Of a DNA stretch of 64,000 nucleotides, positions 7,996 through 16,361 are shown one piece after another. The stretch spans positions 124,001 to 188,000 of the forward strand of contig CAWGQC010000014.1 of NCBI GenBank assembly GCA_963824645.1, read 5' to 3'. Below the pieces are notes generated by a model. That model searched no databases. It was not told the origin of the DNA and saw only the letters and a list, made by a program, of their open reading frames with translations. Each line of letters begins with the position of its first letter. Position 1 is the stretch's first letter. The stretch is from Bog-756 sp963824645. Its GTDB lineage: Bacteria > Actinomycetota > Acidimicrobiia > Acidimicrobiales > RAAP-2. A program made the translations under genes and the position numbers.

Positions 7996-8429
7996 CAACG
8001 CAGGATCCCGGGCACCGGGTGTGCCATAGTCCTGGCGTGGTTGCCCGCTCCATCGAGCCGTCGGTTGTGCGCGTCGAGGAGGGCGGCGGCGTTACCCTGC
8101 TCGGCGGTTGGTCCCCCTCCAGTGGTCTCCGCCATTTCCCCCGCGCCCCGGTGTGCCCTTTTACCGGTGCCGATGACGTCGAAGCCATCGACCTCCCCGG
8201 TACGGGGAAGGTGTGGCTCCATACGACAGTCCAGGTGGCCCCGCCGGGCTACACCGGCCCGGTCCCCTACGGCTTCGGAGTGGTCGAGCTCGACGGGTCC
8301 CCGTTGTTGCGGGTACTGAGCCGGCTGGCCGGGGAGGGATTGGCTCCCGGTTGCCCGGTCCACCTCGAGGGCGAGGAGCTGCCCGGCCCCGACGGCCAGC
8401 CGGTGCTCACCTGGGTGTTCCGCCCGTGA
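7992..8429 (+). CDS. DUF35-like OB-fold protein with degraded zinc ribbon (module 2)
   Basis: 145-residue DUF35-type protein. The OB-fold half is clear: GKVWLHTTVQVAPPGYTGPVPYGFGVVELDG and GEGLAPGCPVHLEGEEL. In the zinc-ribbon half the phrase SGLRHFPRAPVCPFTGA lines up with the ribbon, but only one of the four zinc Cys remains. This contrasts with the intact ribbon in module 1. I chose ATG 7992 because it overlaps the AKR stop (ATGA); GTG 8037 is an alternative that would shorten the protein by 15 residues. The stop overlaps the next start (GTGA), so it is coupled to the module 2 thiolase. Confidence 0.72.
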   Translation: MTTQDPGHRVCHSPGVVARSIEPSVVRVEEGGGVTLLGGWSPSSGLRHFPRAPVCPFTGADDVEAIDLPGTGKVWLHTTVQVAPPGYTGPVPYGFGVVELDGSPLLRVLSRLAGEGLAPGCPVHLEGEELPGPDGQPVLTWVFRP

Positions 8430-9550
8430 CCGATGTGCGCATCACCGGGGTCGGGCTCCATCCCTTCGGACGCTTCGAGGGGGTGACCGGTACGACCATG
8501 GGGGTGGCGGCGGTGCAGGCCGCCTTGGCCGAGGCGGAGATCGGGATCCGGGACGTCCAGGCGGCATTCTGCGGGACGGCTTACGGCGGAGTGGCGGCCG
8601 GGCATCGCGTGGTGGGGGCCCTGGCCGGCACCGGCATTCCCATTTACGACGTGGAGGCCGGATGCGCCTCGGGGGGGGCCGCCCTCCAGCTGGGGGCGGC
8701 TTCCATCGCCTCGGGCCAGTACGACCGGGTGTTGGTGTTCGGGATCGAGAAGATGCCCAAGGGCATCATCCGCTCGTCCTATTTCGCCCCCTGGCAGGAG
8801 GCCGCCGGTCTCAGCCCGGCCCCGGCCACCTTCGCCCTGCGGGCCCAGAGGCTGCTCCTCGAGACGGGTCTCACCGTCGAGGACCTGGCCGCCGTGGTGG
8901 TCAAGAACCGTCGCCACGGCGTGGCCAACCCCGACGCCATGTTCCGCAAGGCGGTGACGGCCGAGGAAGTGTTGGCGGCCCGCCTCATCTGTCCGCCCTT
9001 GACCTTGTTCATGCTGTGCTCACCCAATGAAGGGGGTGCCGCGGTGGTGCTGGCCCGGGGTGGCGAGGGGGTGCGGGTGGCCGGTATCTCGTTCCGGTCC
9101 CACCTACCCGGCAGCGTCCTGGGCGAGGATTCACCTCTGTCCGGAATCGATGACAGCGCCCTCACCCCGCCGACGGCCCTGGCCGCCCACGACGCCTACA
9201 CCGCCGCCGGCATCGGCCCCGAGGACGTGGATGTGGTCGAGTGCCAGGACACCGACGCGGCCCGCGAACTGCTGACCTGGGCTGAGCTCGACCTGTGCCC
9301 ACCCGGTGCGCAGGCGGGCATCCTGGCCGCCGGAGACGCGTCGGTGGGCGGGCGGCGACCGGTCAATCCTTCGGGAGGGCTGCTGTCCAAGGGCGAGCCG
9401 CTGGGGGCATCGGCCCTGGGCCAGGTGGTCGAACTGGTCCGCCAGCTTCGGGGGACGGCCGACGGACGACAGGTCGAAGGGGCCCGGGTGGGTCTGGCCC
9501 ACGTGATCGGGCGCGGGGCTAACGCCTGTGTGACCGTGCTGGTGGGCTGA
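8426..9550 (+). CDS. Thiolase-like protein lacking catalytic His (module 2)
   Basis: 374-residue thiolase-fold protein starting at GTG 8426, which overlaps the DUF35 stop. Cys80 (AGCASGGAALQ) and Cys368 (NACVTVL) occupy both catalytic Cys positions. The HDCF motif of module 1 is here VECQDTDAA, and the usual GHP is SKGEPLGAS with Glu324. Loss of both His positions argues against ordinary thiolysis; a non-thiolase role, such as the retro-aldol chemistry of Ltp2-DUF35 complexes, is possible. The C-terminal DGRQVEGARVGLAHVIGRG is almost identical to module 1, which supports duplication of the DUF35-thiolase pair. Confidence 0.82.
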   Translation: MTDVRITGVGLHPFGRFEGVTGTTMGVAAVQAALAEAEIGIRDVQAAFCGTAYGGVAAGHRVVGALAGTGIPIYDVEAGCASGGAALQLGAASIASGQYDRVLVFGIEKMPKGIIRSSYFAPWQEAAGLSPAPATFALRAQRLLLETGLTVEDLAAVVVKNRRHGVANPDAMFRKAVTAEEVLAARLICPPLTLFMLCSPNEGGAAVVLARGGEGVRVAGISFRSHLPGSVLGEDSPLSGIDDSALTPPTALAAHDAYTAAGIGPEDVDVVECQDTDAARELLTWAELDLCPPGAQAGILAAGDASVGGRRPVNPSGGLLSKGEPLGASALGQVVELVRQLRGTADGRQVEGARVGLAHVIGRGANACVTVLVG

Positions 9551-9564
9551 GGTCGACGACCGCC

Positions 9565-11991
9565 TCAGGCGCTCATCCCGGCTTTCAGGAACCCGTCGGT
9601 GGCTTCGGGCGAATCCCACGAGGACAGATCATCGGTGGGGTGCGGGCCCAGCAGTCGGGCCGGTAGCGGGCGGCCGAACAGGAAGCCCTGAGCCAGATTG
9701 CATCCCAGATCATCCAGGATCTCACGTTGTTTCTGCGTCTCCACCCCCTCGGCGATGCAGGCCAACCCGAGGGCGTCGGCCAGGGCGATCACCGCCTTCA
9801 CGATGGCGGCGCTCTCGCTGCTCTTGTCCAGGCCGTCCACGAAGGCCCGATCGATCTTGAGGCATTCGACGGGAAGCTGTTTGAGGTAACTGAGGGATGA
9901 GTACCCGGTGCCGAAATCGTCGATGGAGATGTGCATGCCCTTGTCACGCAGGCGGCTCAGCGTCTCGATGGTCCGATCCGGGTCCCGGAGAAGGGTGCCC
10001 TCGGTGATCTCCAGCCAGACGAAATCCGGGTCGACGCCGGACTCGCGCACGATGTCGTCGAGCTGCTGGGGAAATTGTTTCTGGGCCAGTTGGCGCGGGG
10101 AGACATTGATCGAGACGGACGACCGCCACGTCTCCAGCCCGGCACGATGGCGCAGCGCATGCCAGCAGGCCGCCTGGCGGCACGCCTCACTGATCACCCA
10201 GGCGCCGATGGGGACGATGAGTCCCGTGTCTTCGGCCAGCTCGATGAACTCACCGGGAGGAAGGAGACCGCGCGTCGGATGACGCCAGCGGACGAGGGCC
10301 TCGACAGCCACCAGGGACGACCGACTCAGATCCACGAAGGGCTGGTAGTGGAGCTCGAATTCGTTGCGGGCGATGGCCCGATGAAGGTCGTTTCCGACCC
10401 GCAGTCGTCCAATGGACCAGATGTCCTTCTGTTCGTCGTACAGCTCCACCGTGGCCCGACCGGACTCCTTGGCTCGGTACATGGCCGAGTCGGCGTCGCC
10501 CAGGAGACGCTCGGGCGACGTGGTGCCCAGGTGGGCCATGGCCAACCCGATGCTGGCCGTGACGAACGTCTCGACTCCTTCGACCAGCAGGGGCACCCGC
10601 AGATTGGTGGCGATTCGGTCGGCCAGCTCGAACGCCTTCGACTCGTCGGGTACGGCGTCGCACAGCACGACGAACTCGTCTCCCCCCAGTCGGGCCACCG
10701 TGTCGCCCGGCCGTACCGCCTCTTTGATCCGCTCCGCTACCAGGCAGAGCACCCGGTCGCCCCATTCGTGGCCCATGCTGTCGTTGATGATCTTGAAATG
10801 ATCGACGTCTACGAAGGCAACCATCACGCTCCCCTCGCCCCTGTCCGACCGGTCGAGGGCCCCTTCGAGGCGGTCCATGAACAGCGTCCTGTTCGGGAGA
10901 TCGGTCAAAGGGTCGTGGATGGCGGCGTGGGCGATGAGCTCATTCATGGCCCGTCGCTCGGTGACGTCCTCGATCTGGCAGATCCCGTACTTGGACGTTC
11001 CCGACGCGTCCCGGATGCAGCTGGCGCTCAGGGAGACCCACACCGGGTGTCCGTCGGCGTGGAGGAAGCGAACCTCAAGCTGACGGGTGGCGATGTCCGC
11101 CGCGAACAGCCGGTGGGTCCACGCCTCACTGAGCTGGCGGTCGTCGGGATGGATGAGCGATTCGAAGTGGACACCGACCAGCTCGGCGGGGCTGCGGTCC
11201 ACGATGATCCCGAAGGAGGCGTTGGCCTGCAAGAGAACGCCACCCGGATCGATCAGGCATATCCCGATGGGTGCCCCGTCGAAGGAGCCTCTGAAGCGCG
11301 CCTCCGCCTCGACCAGGGCGCTCTCGGACTCCTCCTTGGCACCGAAGACCCATCCGATCAGCTGGATGGTGAACACGAGGCCGGCCATGGCCAGAACGGC
11401 CAGCGCCTGCACGAAGGGCTGGGGTACCAGGCTGGGTATCAGTCCGATCCCAATACCGAGCTGTCCCAGGGCGATGAGCGCCATGCTGATGATGATGGCC
11501 GGCTTGGTCGTCTCCGCGCCCGCCGAACGCATGCAGTCGGCGACGCCGAAGACGAGGCCGACGACCAGGGTCGGGCCCCATCCGACGGCATAGATGACCA
11601 CGGCGATTCCGGTGAGCTCGATGCCCACCCTCATGTACAGACGCCAGCCCGACGGCCTGTCGGGCCACGCCTCGTTGGCCACGGCGGTGAGAATGGAAGC
11701 CCCCCCGACCAGAACGACCAGACCCCACAGGGGCAGATCGGCGATCAGCTGCTGGGTGCGGCACACCCAGAGCAGGGCCACGGCGATGGGGATGGCCACC
11801 AGGGTGGGGTCGACCCAGGTCCGGAGGACGCGTACCGGGAAGGATTTCTCTTTTACACCGCCGGGCAGCTCCGCTACTTGTGCCACCCTTGGACATCGAC
11901 CGGCCCCGGCCCTGTCTTTAATGGCGCCGACCGACCACAGCCGGGCGGCGGCGGTATCGGGCCGGAGCGAGGTCCTGACCAGGACCAACAC
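9565..11991 (-). CDS. Membrane PAS-GGDEF-EAL cyclic-di-GMP signalling protein
   Basis: 808-residue protein with about six or seven membrane segments between residues 60 and 230, a PAS/PAC domain at about 238-360 (FRGSFDGAPIGICLIDPGG ... GICQIEDVTERR), then GGDEF and EAL domains. The GGDEF site is intact (ARLGGDEFVVL), with an RPGD inhibitory I-site five residues before it. The EAL domain keeps EALVRW, DDFGTGYSSL and EGVET. It may therefore both make and break cyclic-di-GMP, controlled by the PAS or membrane sensor. The GTG start at 11991 is uncertain: the first 45 residues are poor, and a 16-bp inverted repeat lies inside them. Convergence at 9550-9565 is tight. Confidence 0.92.
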   Translation of the reverse strand: MLVLVRTSLRPDTAAARLWSVGAIKDRAGAGRCPRVAQVAELPGGVKEKSFPVRVLRTWVDPTLVAIPIAVALLWVCRTQQLIADLPLWGLVVLVGGASILTAVANEAWPDRPSGWRLYMRVGIELTGIAVVIYAVGWGPTLVVGLVFGVADCMRSAGAETTKPAIIISMALIALGQLGIGIGLIPSLVPQPFVQALAVLAMAGLVFTIQLIGWVFGAKEESESALVEAEARFRGSFDGAPIGICLIDPGGVLLQANASFGIIVDRSPAELVGVHFESLIHPDDRQLSEAWTHRLFAADIATRQLEVRFLHADGHPVWVSLSASCIRDASGTSKYGICQIEDVTERRAMNELIAHAAIHDPLTDLPNRTLFMDRLEGALDRSDRGEGSVMVAFVDVDHFKIINDSMGHEWGDRVLCLVAERIKEAVRPGDTVARLGGDEFVVLCDAVPDESKAFELADRIATNLRVPLLVEGVETFVTASIGLAMAHLGTTSPERLLGDADSAMYRAKESGRATVELYDEQKDIWSIGRLRVGNDLHRAIARNEFELHYQPFVDLSRSSLVAVEALVRWRHPTRGLLPPGEFIELAEDTGLIVPIGAWVISEACRQAACWHALRHRAGLETWRSSVSINVSPRQLAQKQFPQQLDDIVRESGVDPDFVWLEITEGTLLRDPDRTIETLSRLRDKGMHISIDDFGTGYSSLSYLKQLPVECLKIDRAFVDGLDKSSESAAIVKAVIALADALGLACIAEGVETQKQREILDDLGCNLAQGFLFGRPLPARLLGPHPTDDLSSWDSPEATDGFLKAGMSA
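11971..11986. promoter_or_regulatory. Perfect inverted repeat at the 5' end of the GGDEF-EAL gene
   Basis: GGTCCTG at 11971-11977 and CAGGACC at 11980-11986 form a perfect repeat around AC. It falls within the first codons of the open frame of the GGDEF-EAL gene, whose real start is uncertain. It could be an operator, an RNA hairpin near the ribosome site, or chance. Confidence 0.35.
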
Positions 11992-12063
11992 TGTTCAGAG
12001 GCCGGTTGGGGCGGATCAGGCTCTGGGGGACCGAGATGACCTGCCCGGACTGACCGACAGGCC

Positions 12064-12936
12064 TCAGGGAAGGACCAGCCGGGCCAGCCGGCGAGCAGTG
12101 GCGGTAAGACCGACGGTACCCATGGTGGCCAGATACACGGCGTGCCCGAGCAGGGCCCAGCCGAAGATCCCGAGGTCGAAGCCGCGGAACAGGGCCACCC
12201 CCTGATACAGGGGCGTGCAACGGACCACCACCTGGAGCCAGCCCGGGTAGACGGTGATCGGGTAGAACGTGGCCGAAAAGAGGAACAGCGGGATGATGGC
12301 CAGTGAGACCAGATCGAAGTCCTGCCAGCTCCGCATGTAGGTGGTCCCGGCCATGCCGGCGCCGGCGAAGGCATAACTGATGAGCAGCGCCCCGGGCCAG
12401 CACAGGATCACCCAGGGAGAGAACACGTAGCCCAGGGCGGCCATCACCACCAGAAACGCTCCCGAATAGAGGGCCGCCCTGGTGAGGGCCCACGACAATT
12501 CGCCCAGAGCGACATCGCCCACCCCGAGCGGAGTCGACAGGACCGCTTCGTAGGTCTTGGCGATCTTGAGTTTGAAGAAGATGTTGAAGGTCGAATCGAA
12601 CATGGCACCGTTCATGGCCGACGATGCCAGCAGGCCGGGGGCCACGAAGGCGGTGTAGGGCACGACCACGCCATTGATGTCGAGCGGTCCCACCAGCGTG
12701 TTGAGACCGATCCCGATGGACAGCAGGTAGAAGAAGGGCTCGAAGAATCCGGAGACCAGCAGGATCCAGCCGCGCCGGTAGACCATGACGTTGCGCTCGA
12801 AGATGTACCGGAACCGCCGGCTTCCGAACACCGCGCCCGGCGTGATGCGCAACACCGACGCCACCGCCGGCAACCTTCCCTGGCCCACCACGACCTCGGC
12901 GCCCCCCTCCTCGTTGAGTCCGGGATGAAAGGTCAC
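12064..12936 (-). CDS. ABC-2 type transporter permease (second subunit)
   Basis: 290-residue ABC-2 permease with six predicted membrane segments; examples are GWILLVSGFFEPFFYLLSIGIGLN, VPYTAFVAPGLLASSAMNGAMF and the LFLFSATFYPITVYPGWLQ segment typical of DrrB/NodJ-like exporters. The GTG at 12936 overlaps the stop of the upstream permease (GTGA), so the two are translationally coupled. It would form a heteromeric exporter with the upstream permease and ATPase. Unlike them, this gene is uninterrupted. The substrate is unknown; relatives export drugs, polyketides or polysaccharides. Confidence 0.86.
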   Translation of the reverse strand: MTFHPGLNEEGGAEVVVGQGRLPAVASVLRITPGAVFGSRRFRYIFERNVMVYRRGWILLVSGFFEPFFYLLSIGIGLNTLVGPLDINGVVVPYTAFVAPGLLASSAMNGAMFDSTFNIFFKLKIAKTYEAVLSTPLGVGDVALGELSWALTRAALYSGAFLVVMAALGYVFSPWVILCWPGALLISYAFAGAGMAGTTYMRSWQDFDLVSLAIIPLFLFSATFYPITVYPGWLQVVVRCTPLYQGVALFRGFDLGIFGWALLGHAVYLATMGTVGLTATARRLARLVLP

Positions 12937-13755
12937 AGGACCAACCGCGCCGCGAAAGTGCGGCGGGCCCACAGGAAGCCGATGGCGGTGAGACCGACCA
13001 GGTAGGCGACATCGCCCAGGCCTCCTCCCACCGTGATGGTTCCCAACACCAGCCCCCGGCACAGTTCCACCCCGTGGTAGAGAGGCGTGGCGTAGGCGAC
13101 GGGTTGGAGCCACCCGGGCAGCTGGCTGACCGGAAAGAACGTTCCCGAAAACAGGAAGAGGGGGATGAGCACGAAGCGGTAGACGGTGGTGAAGGCCAGG
13201 TCCCTGTCCTGGGTGGCGGCGAAGGCGGCGAGCGGGGCGGAAAAGGCGGTGCCGGTGATGACGGCGGCCGGCAGGGCCAGCACGGCCAGTGGCGAGGGAC
13301 GACCCCGAAGGCGGCGATGACCGACAGATAGGCGGTGGCGACGATGGCCACCCGGGTGGCCATCCAGCCCAGGTGCCCGATGAGGACGTCGTCGACCCGT
13401 AGCGGGCGTGGCCAGCATGGCGAAGTAGGTTCGGATCCACTTGATGGCCCCCATCACCGGGTACATGGCGTCGTTGGCCCCGATCTGCATGGCGGTGGCG
13501 GCCAGCAGGACCGGGAGCGATGAAGTCGAGGTAGCTGACGCCCGCCACCGTGTGGGTGTGCTTGTCGACCAGCGAGCCGAGACCCAGCCCCATGCCGGCC
13601 AGGTAGAGGATCGGGTAGAGGAAGCTGGTGGTGACCGAGCTGCGCCAGGTCTTCTTGTACTGGTAGGCCCAGTAGCCCAGGGCCCGCCACCACAGGGGGG
13701 TGGCCCGGCGAACCGGCCCTTCTCCGGCTGGCGGTCGAACGTCGGAGAGCGTCAC
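12933..13755 (-). pseudogene. ABC-2 type transporter permease (first subunit), frameshifted
   Basis: ABC-2 permease of about 272 residues whose sequence is spread over three frames. It begins at GTG 13755 (TLSDVRPPAGEGPV) and stays in frame to YLDFIAPG. After a shift near 13507-13517 it continues as AMQIGANDAMYPVMGAIKW. After another near 13400 it reads HLGWMATRVAIVATAYLSVIAAFG, and after a third near 13290 it reads LAVLALPAAVITG to the end. The first two shifts each fit one extra base; the third fits one missing or two extra. The permease motif LFLFSGTFFPVSQLPGW is intact. It is either a recently broken gene or, more simply, a stretch with base-calling errors. Confidence 0.75.
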
Positions 13756-13761
13756 TGCCCC

Positions 13762-14736
13762 TCAGTCGACCAGCGTGCGACCCGGTCAGCCGCAAGAACA
13801 CGTCCTCCAGCGTCGACCGGCGGACCAGGGCGCTCTCGGGGGCCGAATCCCCGTCGGTGCACGGCGGCCAGCAGACCGTCACCGTCGCCGGTGTAGAGAA
13901 GGAGTCGGTCGGGCAGCACCTCGACCCGATCGGCCAGGTCAGCGAGCTGCGGACGCCTGCGCCTCATGTTCGTCGGCCCGGAAACGCAGCTCGACCACCT
14001 CCCGGGTCGAGTACCGCTCGATGAGCTGAGCCGGGGTTCCCTCGGCGGCGAAGCGACCGTGATCCATCACCACCAGACGATCACAGAGTTGCTCGGCCTC
14101 TTCCATGTAGTGGGTGGTGATCACCTGGGTCACTCCCTCCTGCTTGAGGCGGTAGAGCCGGTCCCACAGCAGGTGGCGGGCTTGCGGATCGAGCCCGGTG
14201 GTGGGTTCGTCGAGGATCAGGAGCTCGGGATCGGAGACGAGAGACCGGGCGATGGTCAACCGACGCTTCATGCCCCCCGACAGCGGCTCGACACGGTCGT
14301 TGGCCCGATCCGTAAGCTGGGCGAAGGCCAGGAGGCGGTCGGCCCGCTCACGGATGACCTTGCGGGGGAGGTCGAAGTAACGGCCGTAGATCATCAGGTT
14401 GTCGAGGACGGTCAGGTCGAGATCAAGGGTGTCCTCCTGGGGGACCAGTCCGATGCGGCTGCGGATTCGTGGTCCCTGCGTGGACGGGTCGAGACCGAGC
14501 ACCCGAAGTGTGCCGTCGCTCACCGGCGACATGCAGGCGATCATCCGCATGGTCGACGTCTTGCCGGCTCCGTTCGGACCCAAAAAGCCGAAGGACTCGC
14601 CCCGGGCGATCTCGAAGTCGATGGCGTCGACGGCCACGAACTCGCCGAACCTTTTGGTCAGGGCGCGCGCCACCACCAACGGTTCAGGCCCCTCGGCCAC
14701 CGGGGGCGCGTCAGAAGAGGAGGAGAGGGTGCGCAA
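13762..14736 (-). pseudogene. ABC-2 transporter ATP-binding protein, frameshifted near the C-terminus
   Basis: ABC ATPase of the DrrA/CcmA type. The nucleotide-binding domain is whole: Walker A LGPNGAGKTSTM, Q-loop VPQEDT, signature EPLSGGMKRRL, Walker B LLILDEPTTGLDP and the switch His in TTHYMEEAE. The continuous frame ends at 13939 after DEHEAQASAAR. The expected tail continues in other frames (RPQLADLADRVEVLPDRLLLY, then APESALVRRSTLEDVFLRLTG) to a stop at 13762, through shifts near 13955, 13855 and 13785. Each fits one extra base. The frame opens with TTG 14736; a later GTG before EGPEPLVV is an alternative. It is the first gene of the exporter operon. Confidence 0.78.
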
Positions 14737-14879
14737 CGCCTTCCACGTTACTGCCGCCCGGTTCGCCCCGGTGACGTACCGACGGCACTTCTCGGCACGG
14801 TCGACCGTCCGGTGGGCAGGACGGACCGCACCCCCGGTCCCCGGTGTGCCAGCGCCCGACGGCGGCTACCGTTCAGAGC

Positions 14880-16271
14880 GTGAGAACACCACGGATCACC
14901 ATCATCGGAGGCGGCAGTACCCACTGGACGCCCCAACTCCTCACCGATTTCGCCAACAGCACGTCGCTGCAGGACGTCACCGTGACCCTGATGGACGTGG
15001 ACCCCGCCTCCCTTCCTCTCATGGTGGAGGTGGCCGAGCACATCGCCAAGGTGCGCAGTATCGGCCTGTCCGTGCAAACCACCACCGAACTCAGTGAAGC
15101 GTTGGACGACGTGGATGTTGTCATCATCGCCCTGTCGGTGGGCGGCTTCGCCAGCATGCGTCACGACCTCGAGATACCGGCCCGTTACGGCATCCGCCAG
15201 CCCGTGGGCGACACCGTCGGACCCGGTGGCATCGCCCGGGCCCTACGGAGTGTGCCCGTGGTGGCCGAGGTGGCACGGGCCATGGAACGCCACTGCCCGG
15301 AGGCTCTCCTCATCAACGTCAGCAATCCACTCACCGCCCTGTGCCGGGCTGTCGGACGTGTGTCGGGCATCAGGGTGGTGGGACTGTGCAACGAGCTGGT
15401 GGGTCTCAAGTTCTCACTCAGCCTTCTCTTCGACGCGCCCATGCACGAGGTCGACCCGGTCTCGGCCGGCGTCAACCATCTCCCTCTGGTCACCGGGCTG
15501 ACCATCAGTGGTACCGACGGCTTCGACCGCCTCCGATCCGTTCTCGACGACCCGGGAAGTCACGGCCACGAACCCATCTGGATGGCGCCGGTCGAAGGTA
15601 TGCACTGGCACAAGGTGTCCGAGGGCACCGAGTGGACCAAGGCGGACGTCGTGGCCAACAACCGGCTCAAATTCGAGCTCTTCCGGCAATTCGGCGTCCT
15701 GCCCGGTGCCTCCGACACCCACGTGGCCGAGTTCTTTCCCGGATTCGTGACTCCCACCTCGGACTTCGGAAGGGAATGGGGCGTCCATCACTACGGGCTG
15801 CGTGGCCACCAACAGGACAAGGAGACCGACGACCGCGAAGTCACCGAACTTCTCGGGGCCGACGAGATCAGGCCGTTTCCGTCGGGAGAACTGGTAGCCG
15901 AGCTCATCGAGGGCATCGTGACCGGCGACGGCCGCGCCCTACCGATGAACCTCCCCAACCGCGGTCAGGTCGAGAACCTCCCCCACGACGTGGTGGTGGA
16001 ATGCATCGGGATTACCGAAACCTCCGGCGTTCGACCGCGGGACAGCGCCCGGGTGGAATCGGTCCTGGGCGACGACCTCCAACGGATCGTCGCCTCACAG
16101 GAGCTCACCGTTGAAGCGGCCCTGACCGGTGACCGCACCCGCGTACTCGAGGCCATGCTCACCGACAGGCTGGCCGGCCACCTCCCCTATGAGCACGTGG
16201 TGTCCATGACCGATGAGCTGTTGTCGGCGACGGCCCACTGGCTTCCGCAGTTCGCCGCCCGTCCCTCATGA
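14880..16271 (+). CDS. Glycoside hydrolase family 4 enzyme (alpha-glycosidase/6-phospho-glycosidase type)
   Basis: 463-residue GH4 enzyme. The NAD-binding start is ITIIGGGSTHWTPQLL; NVSNPLTALCRAVGR is the family's asparagine-rich substrate loop. Cys in GLCNELVG and His in AGVNHLP are the two metal ligands known in GH4. These enzymes use NAD+ and a divalent metal to break alpha- or beta-glycosides, including melibiose, galacturonides and 6-phosphoglucosides; the preferred sugar is not visible. GTG 14880 is chosen because it begins RTPRITIIGGG; a start 12 codons upstream lacks conservation. It diverges from the exporter ATPase. Confidence 0.9.
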   Translation: MRTPRITIIGGGSTHWTPQLLTDFANSTSLQDVTVTLMDVDPASLPLMVEVAEHIAKVRSIGLSVQTTTELSEALDDVDVVIIALSVGGFASMRHDLEIPARYGIRQPVGDTVGPGGIARALRSVPVVAEVARAMERHCPEALLINVSNPLTALCRAVGRVSGIRVVGLCNELVGLKFSLSLLFDAPMHEVDPVSAGVNHLPLVTGLTISGTDGFDRLRSVLDDPGSHGHEPIWMAPVEGMHWHKVSEGTEWTKADVVANNRLKFELFRQFGVLPGASDTHVAEFFPGFVTPTSDFGREWGVHHYGLRGHQQDKETDDREVTELLGADEIRPFPSGELVAELIEGIVTGDGRALPMNLPNRGQVENLPHDVVVECIGITETSGVRPRDSARVESVLGDDLQRIVASQELTVEAALTGDRTRVLEAMLTDRLAGHLPYEHVVSMTDELLSATAHWLPQFAARPS

Positions 16272-16361
16272 CTCGGACCAGGCCGGCCCTGCGTTAGCCG
16301 AACCGGCCCCGGCGGCCAGGATCAACACCGGCCGACGGCGCCCACCCGACCGGGCCCTGGG

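Noticed and set aside
9547..9568. CTGAGG/CCTCAG inverted repeat as a terminator between convergent genes
   Set aside because: A 6-bp stem with a 10-base loop that contains both stop codons; too weak to support.
9931..12039. 702-codon plus-strand open frame opposite the GGDEF-EAL gene
   Set aside because: It mirrors the strongly supported GGDEF-EAL gene and has His/Gln/Arg-rich low-complexity sequence with no domain.
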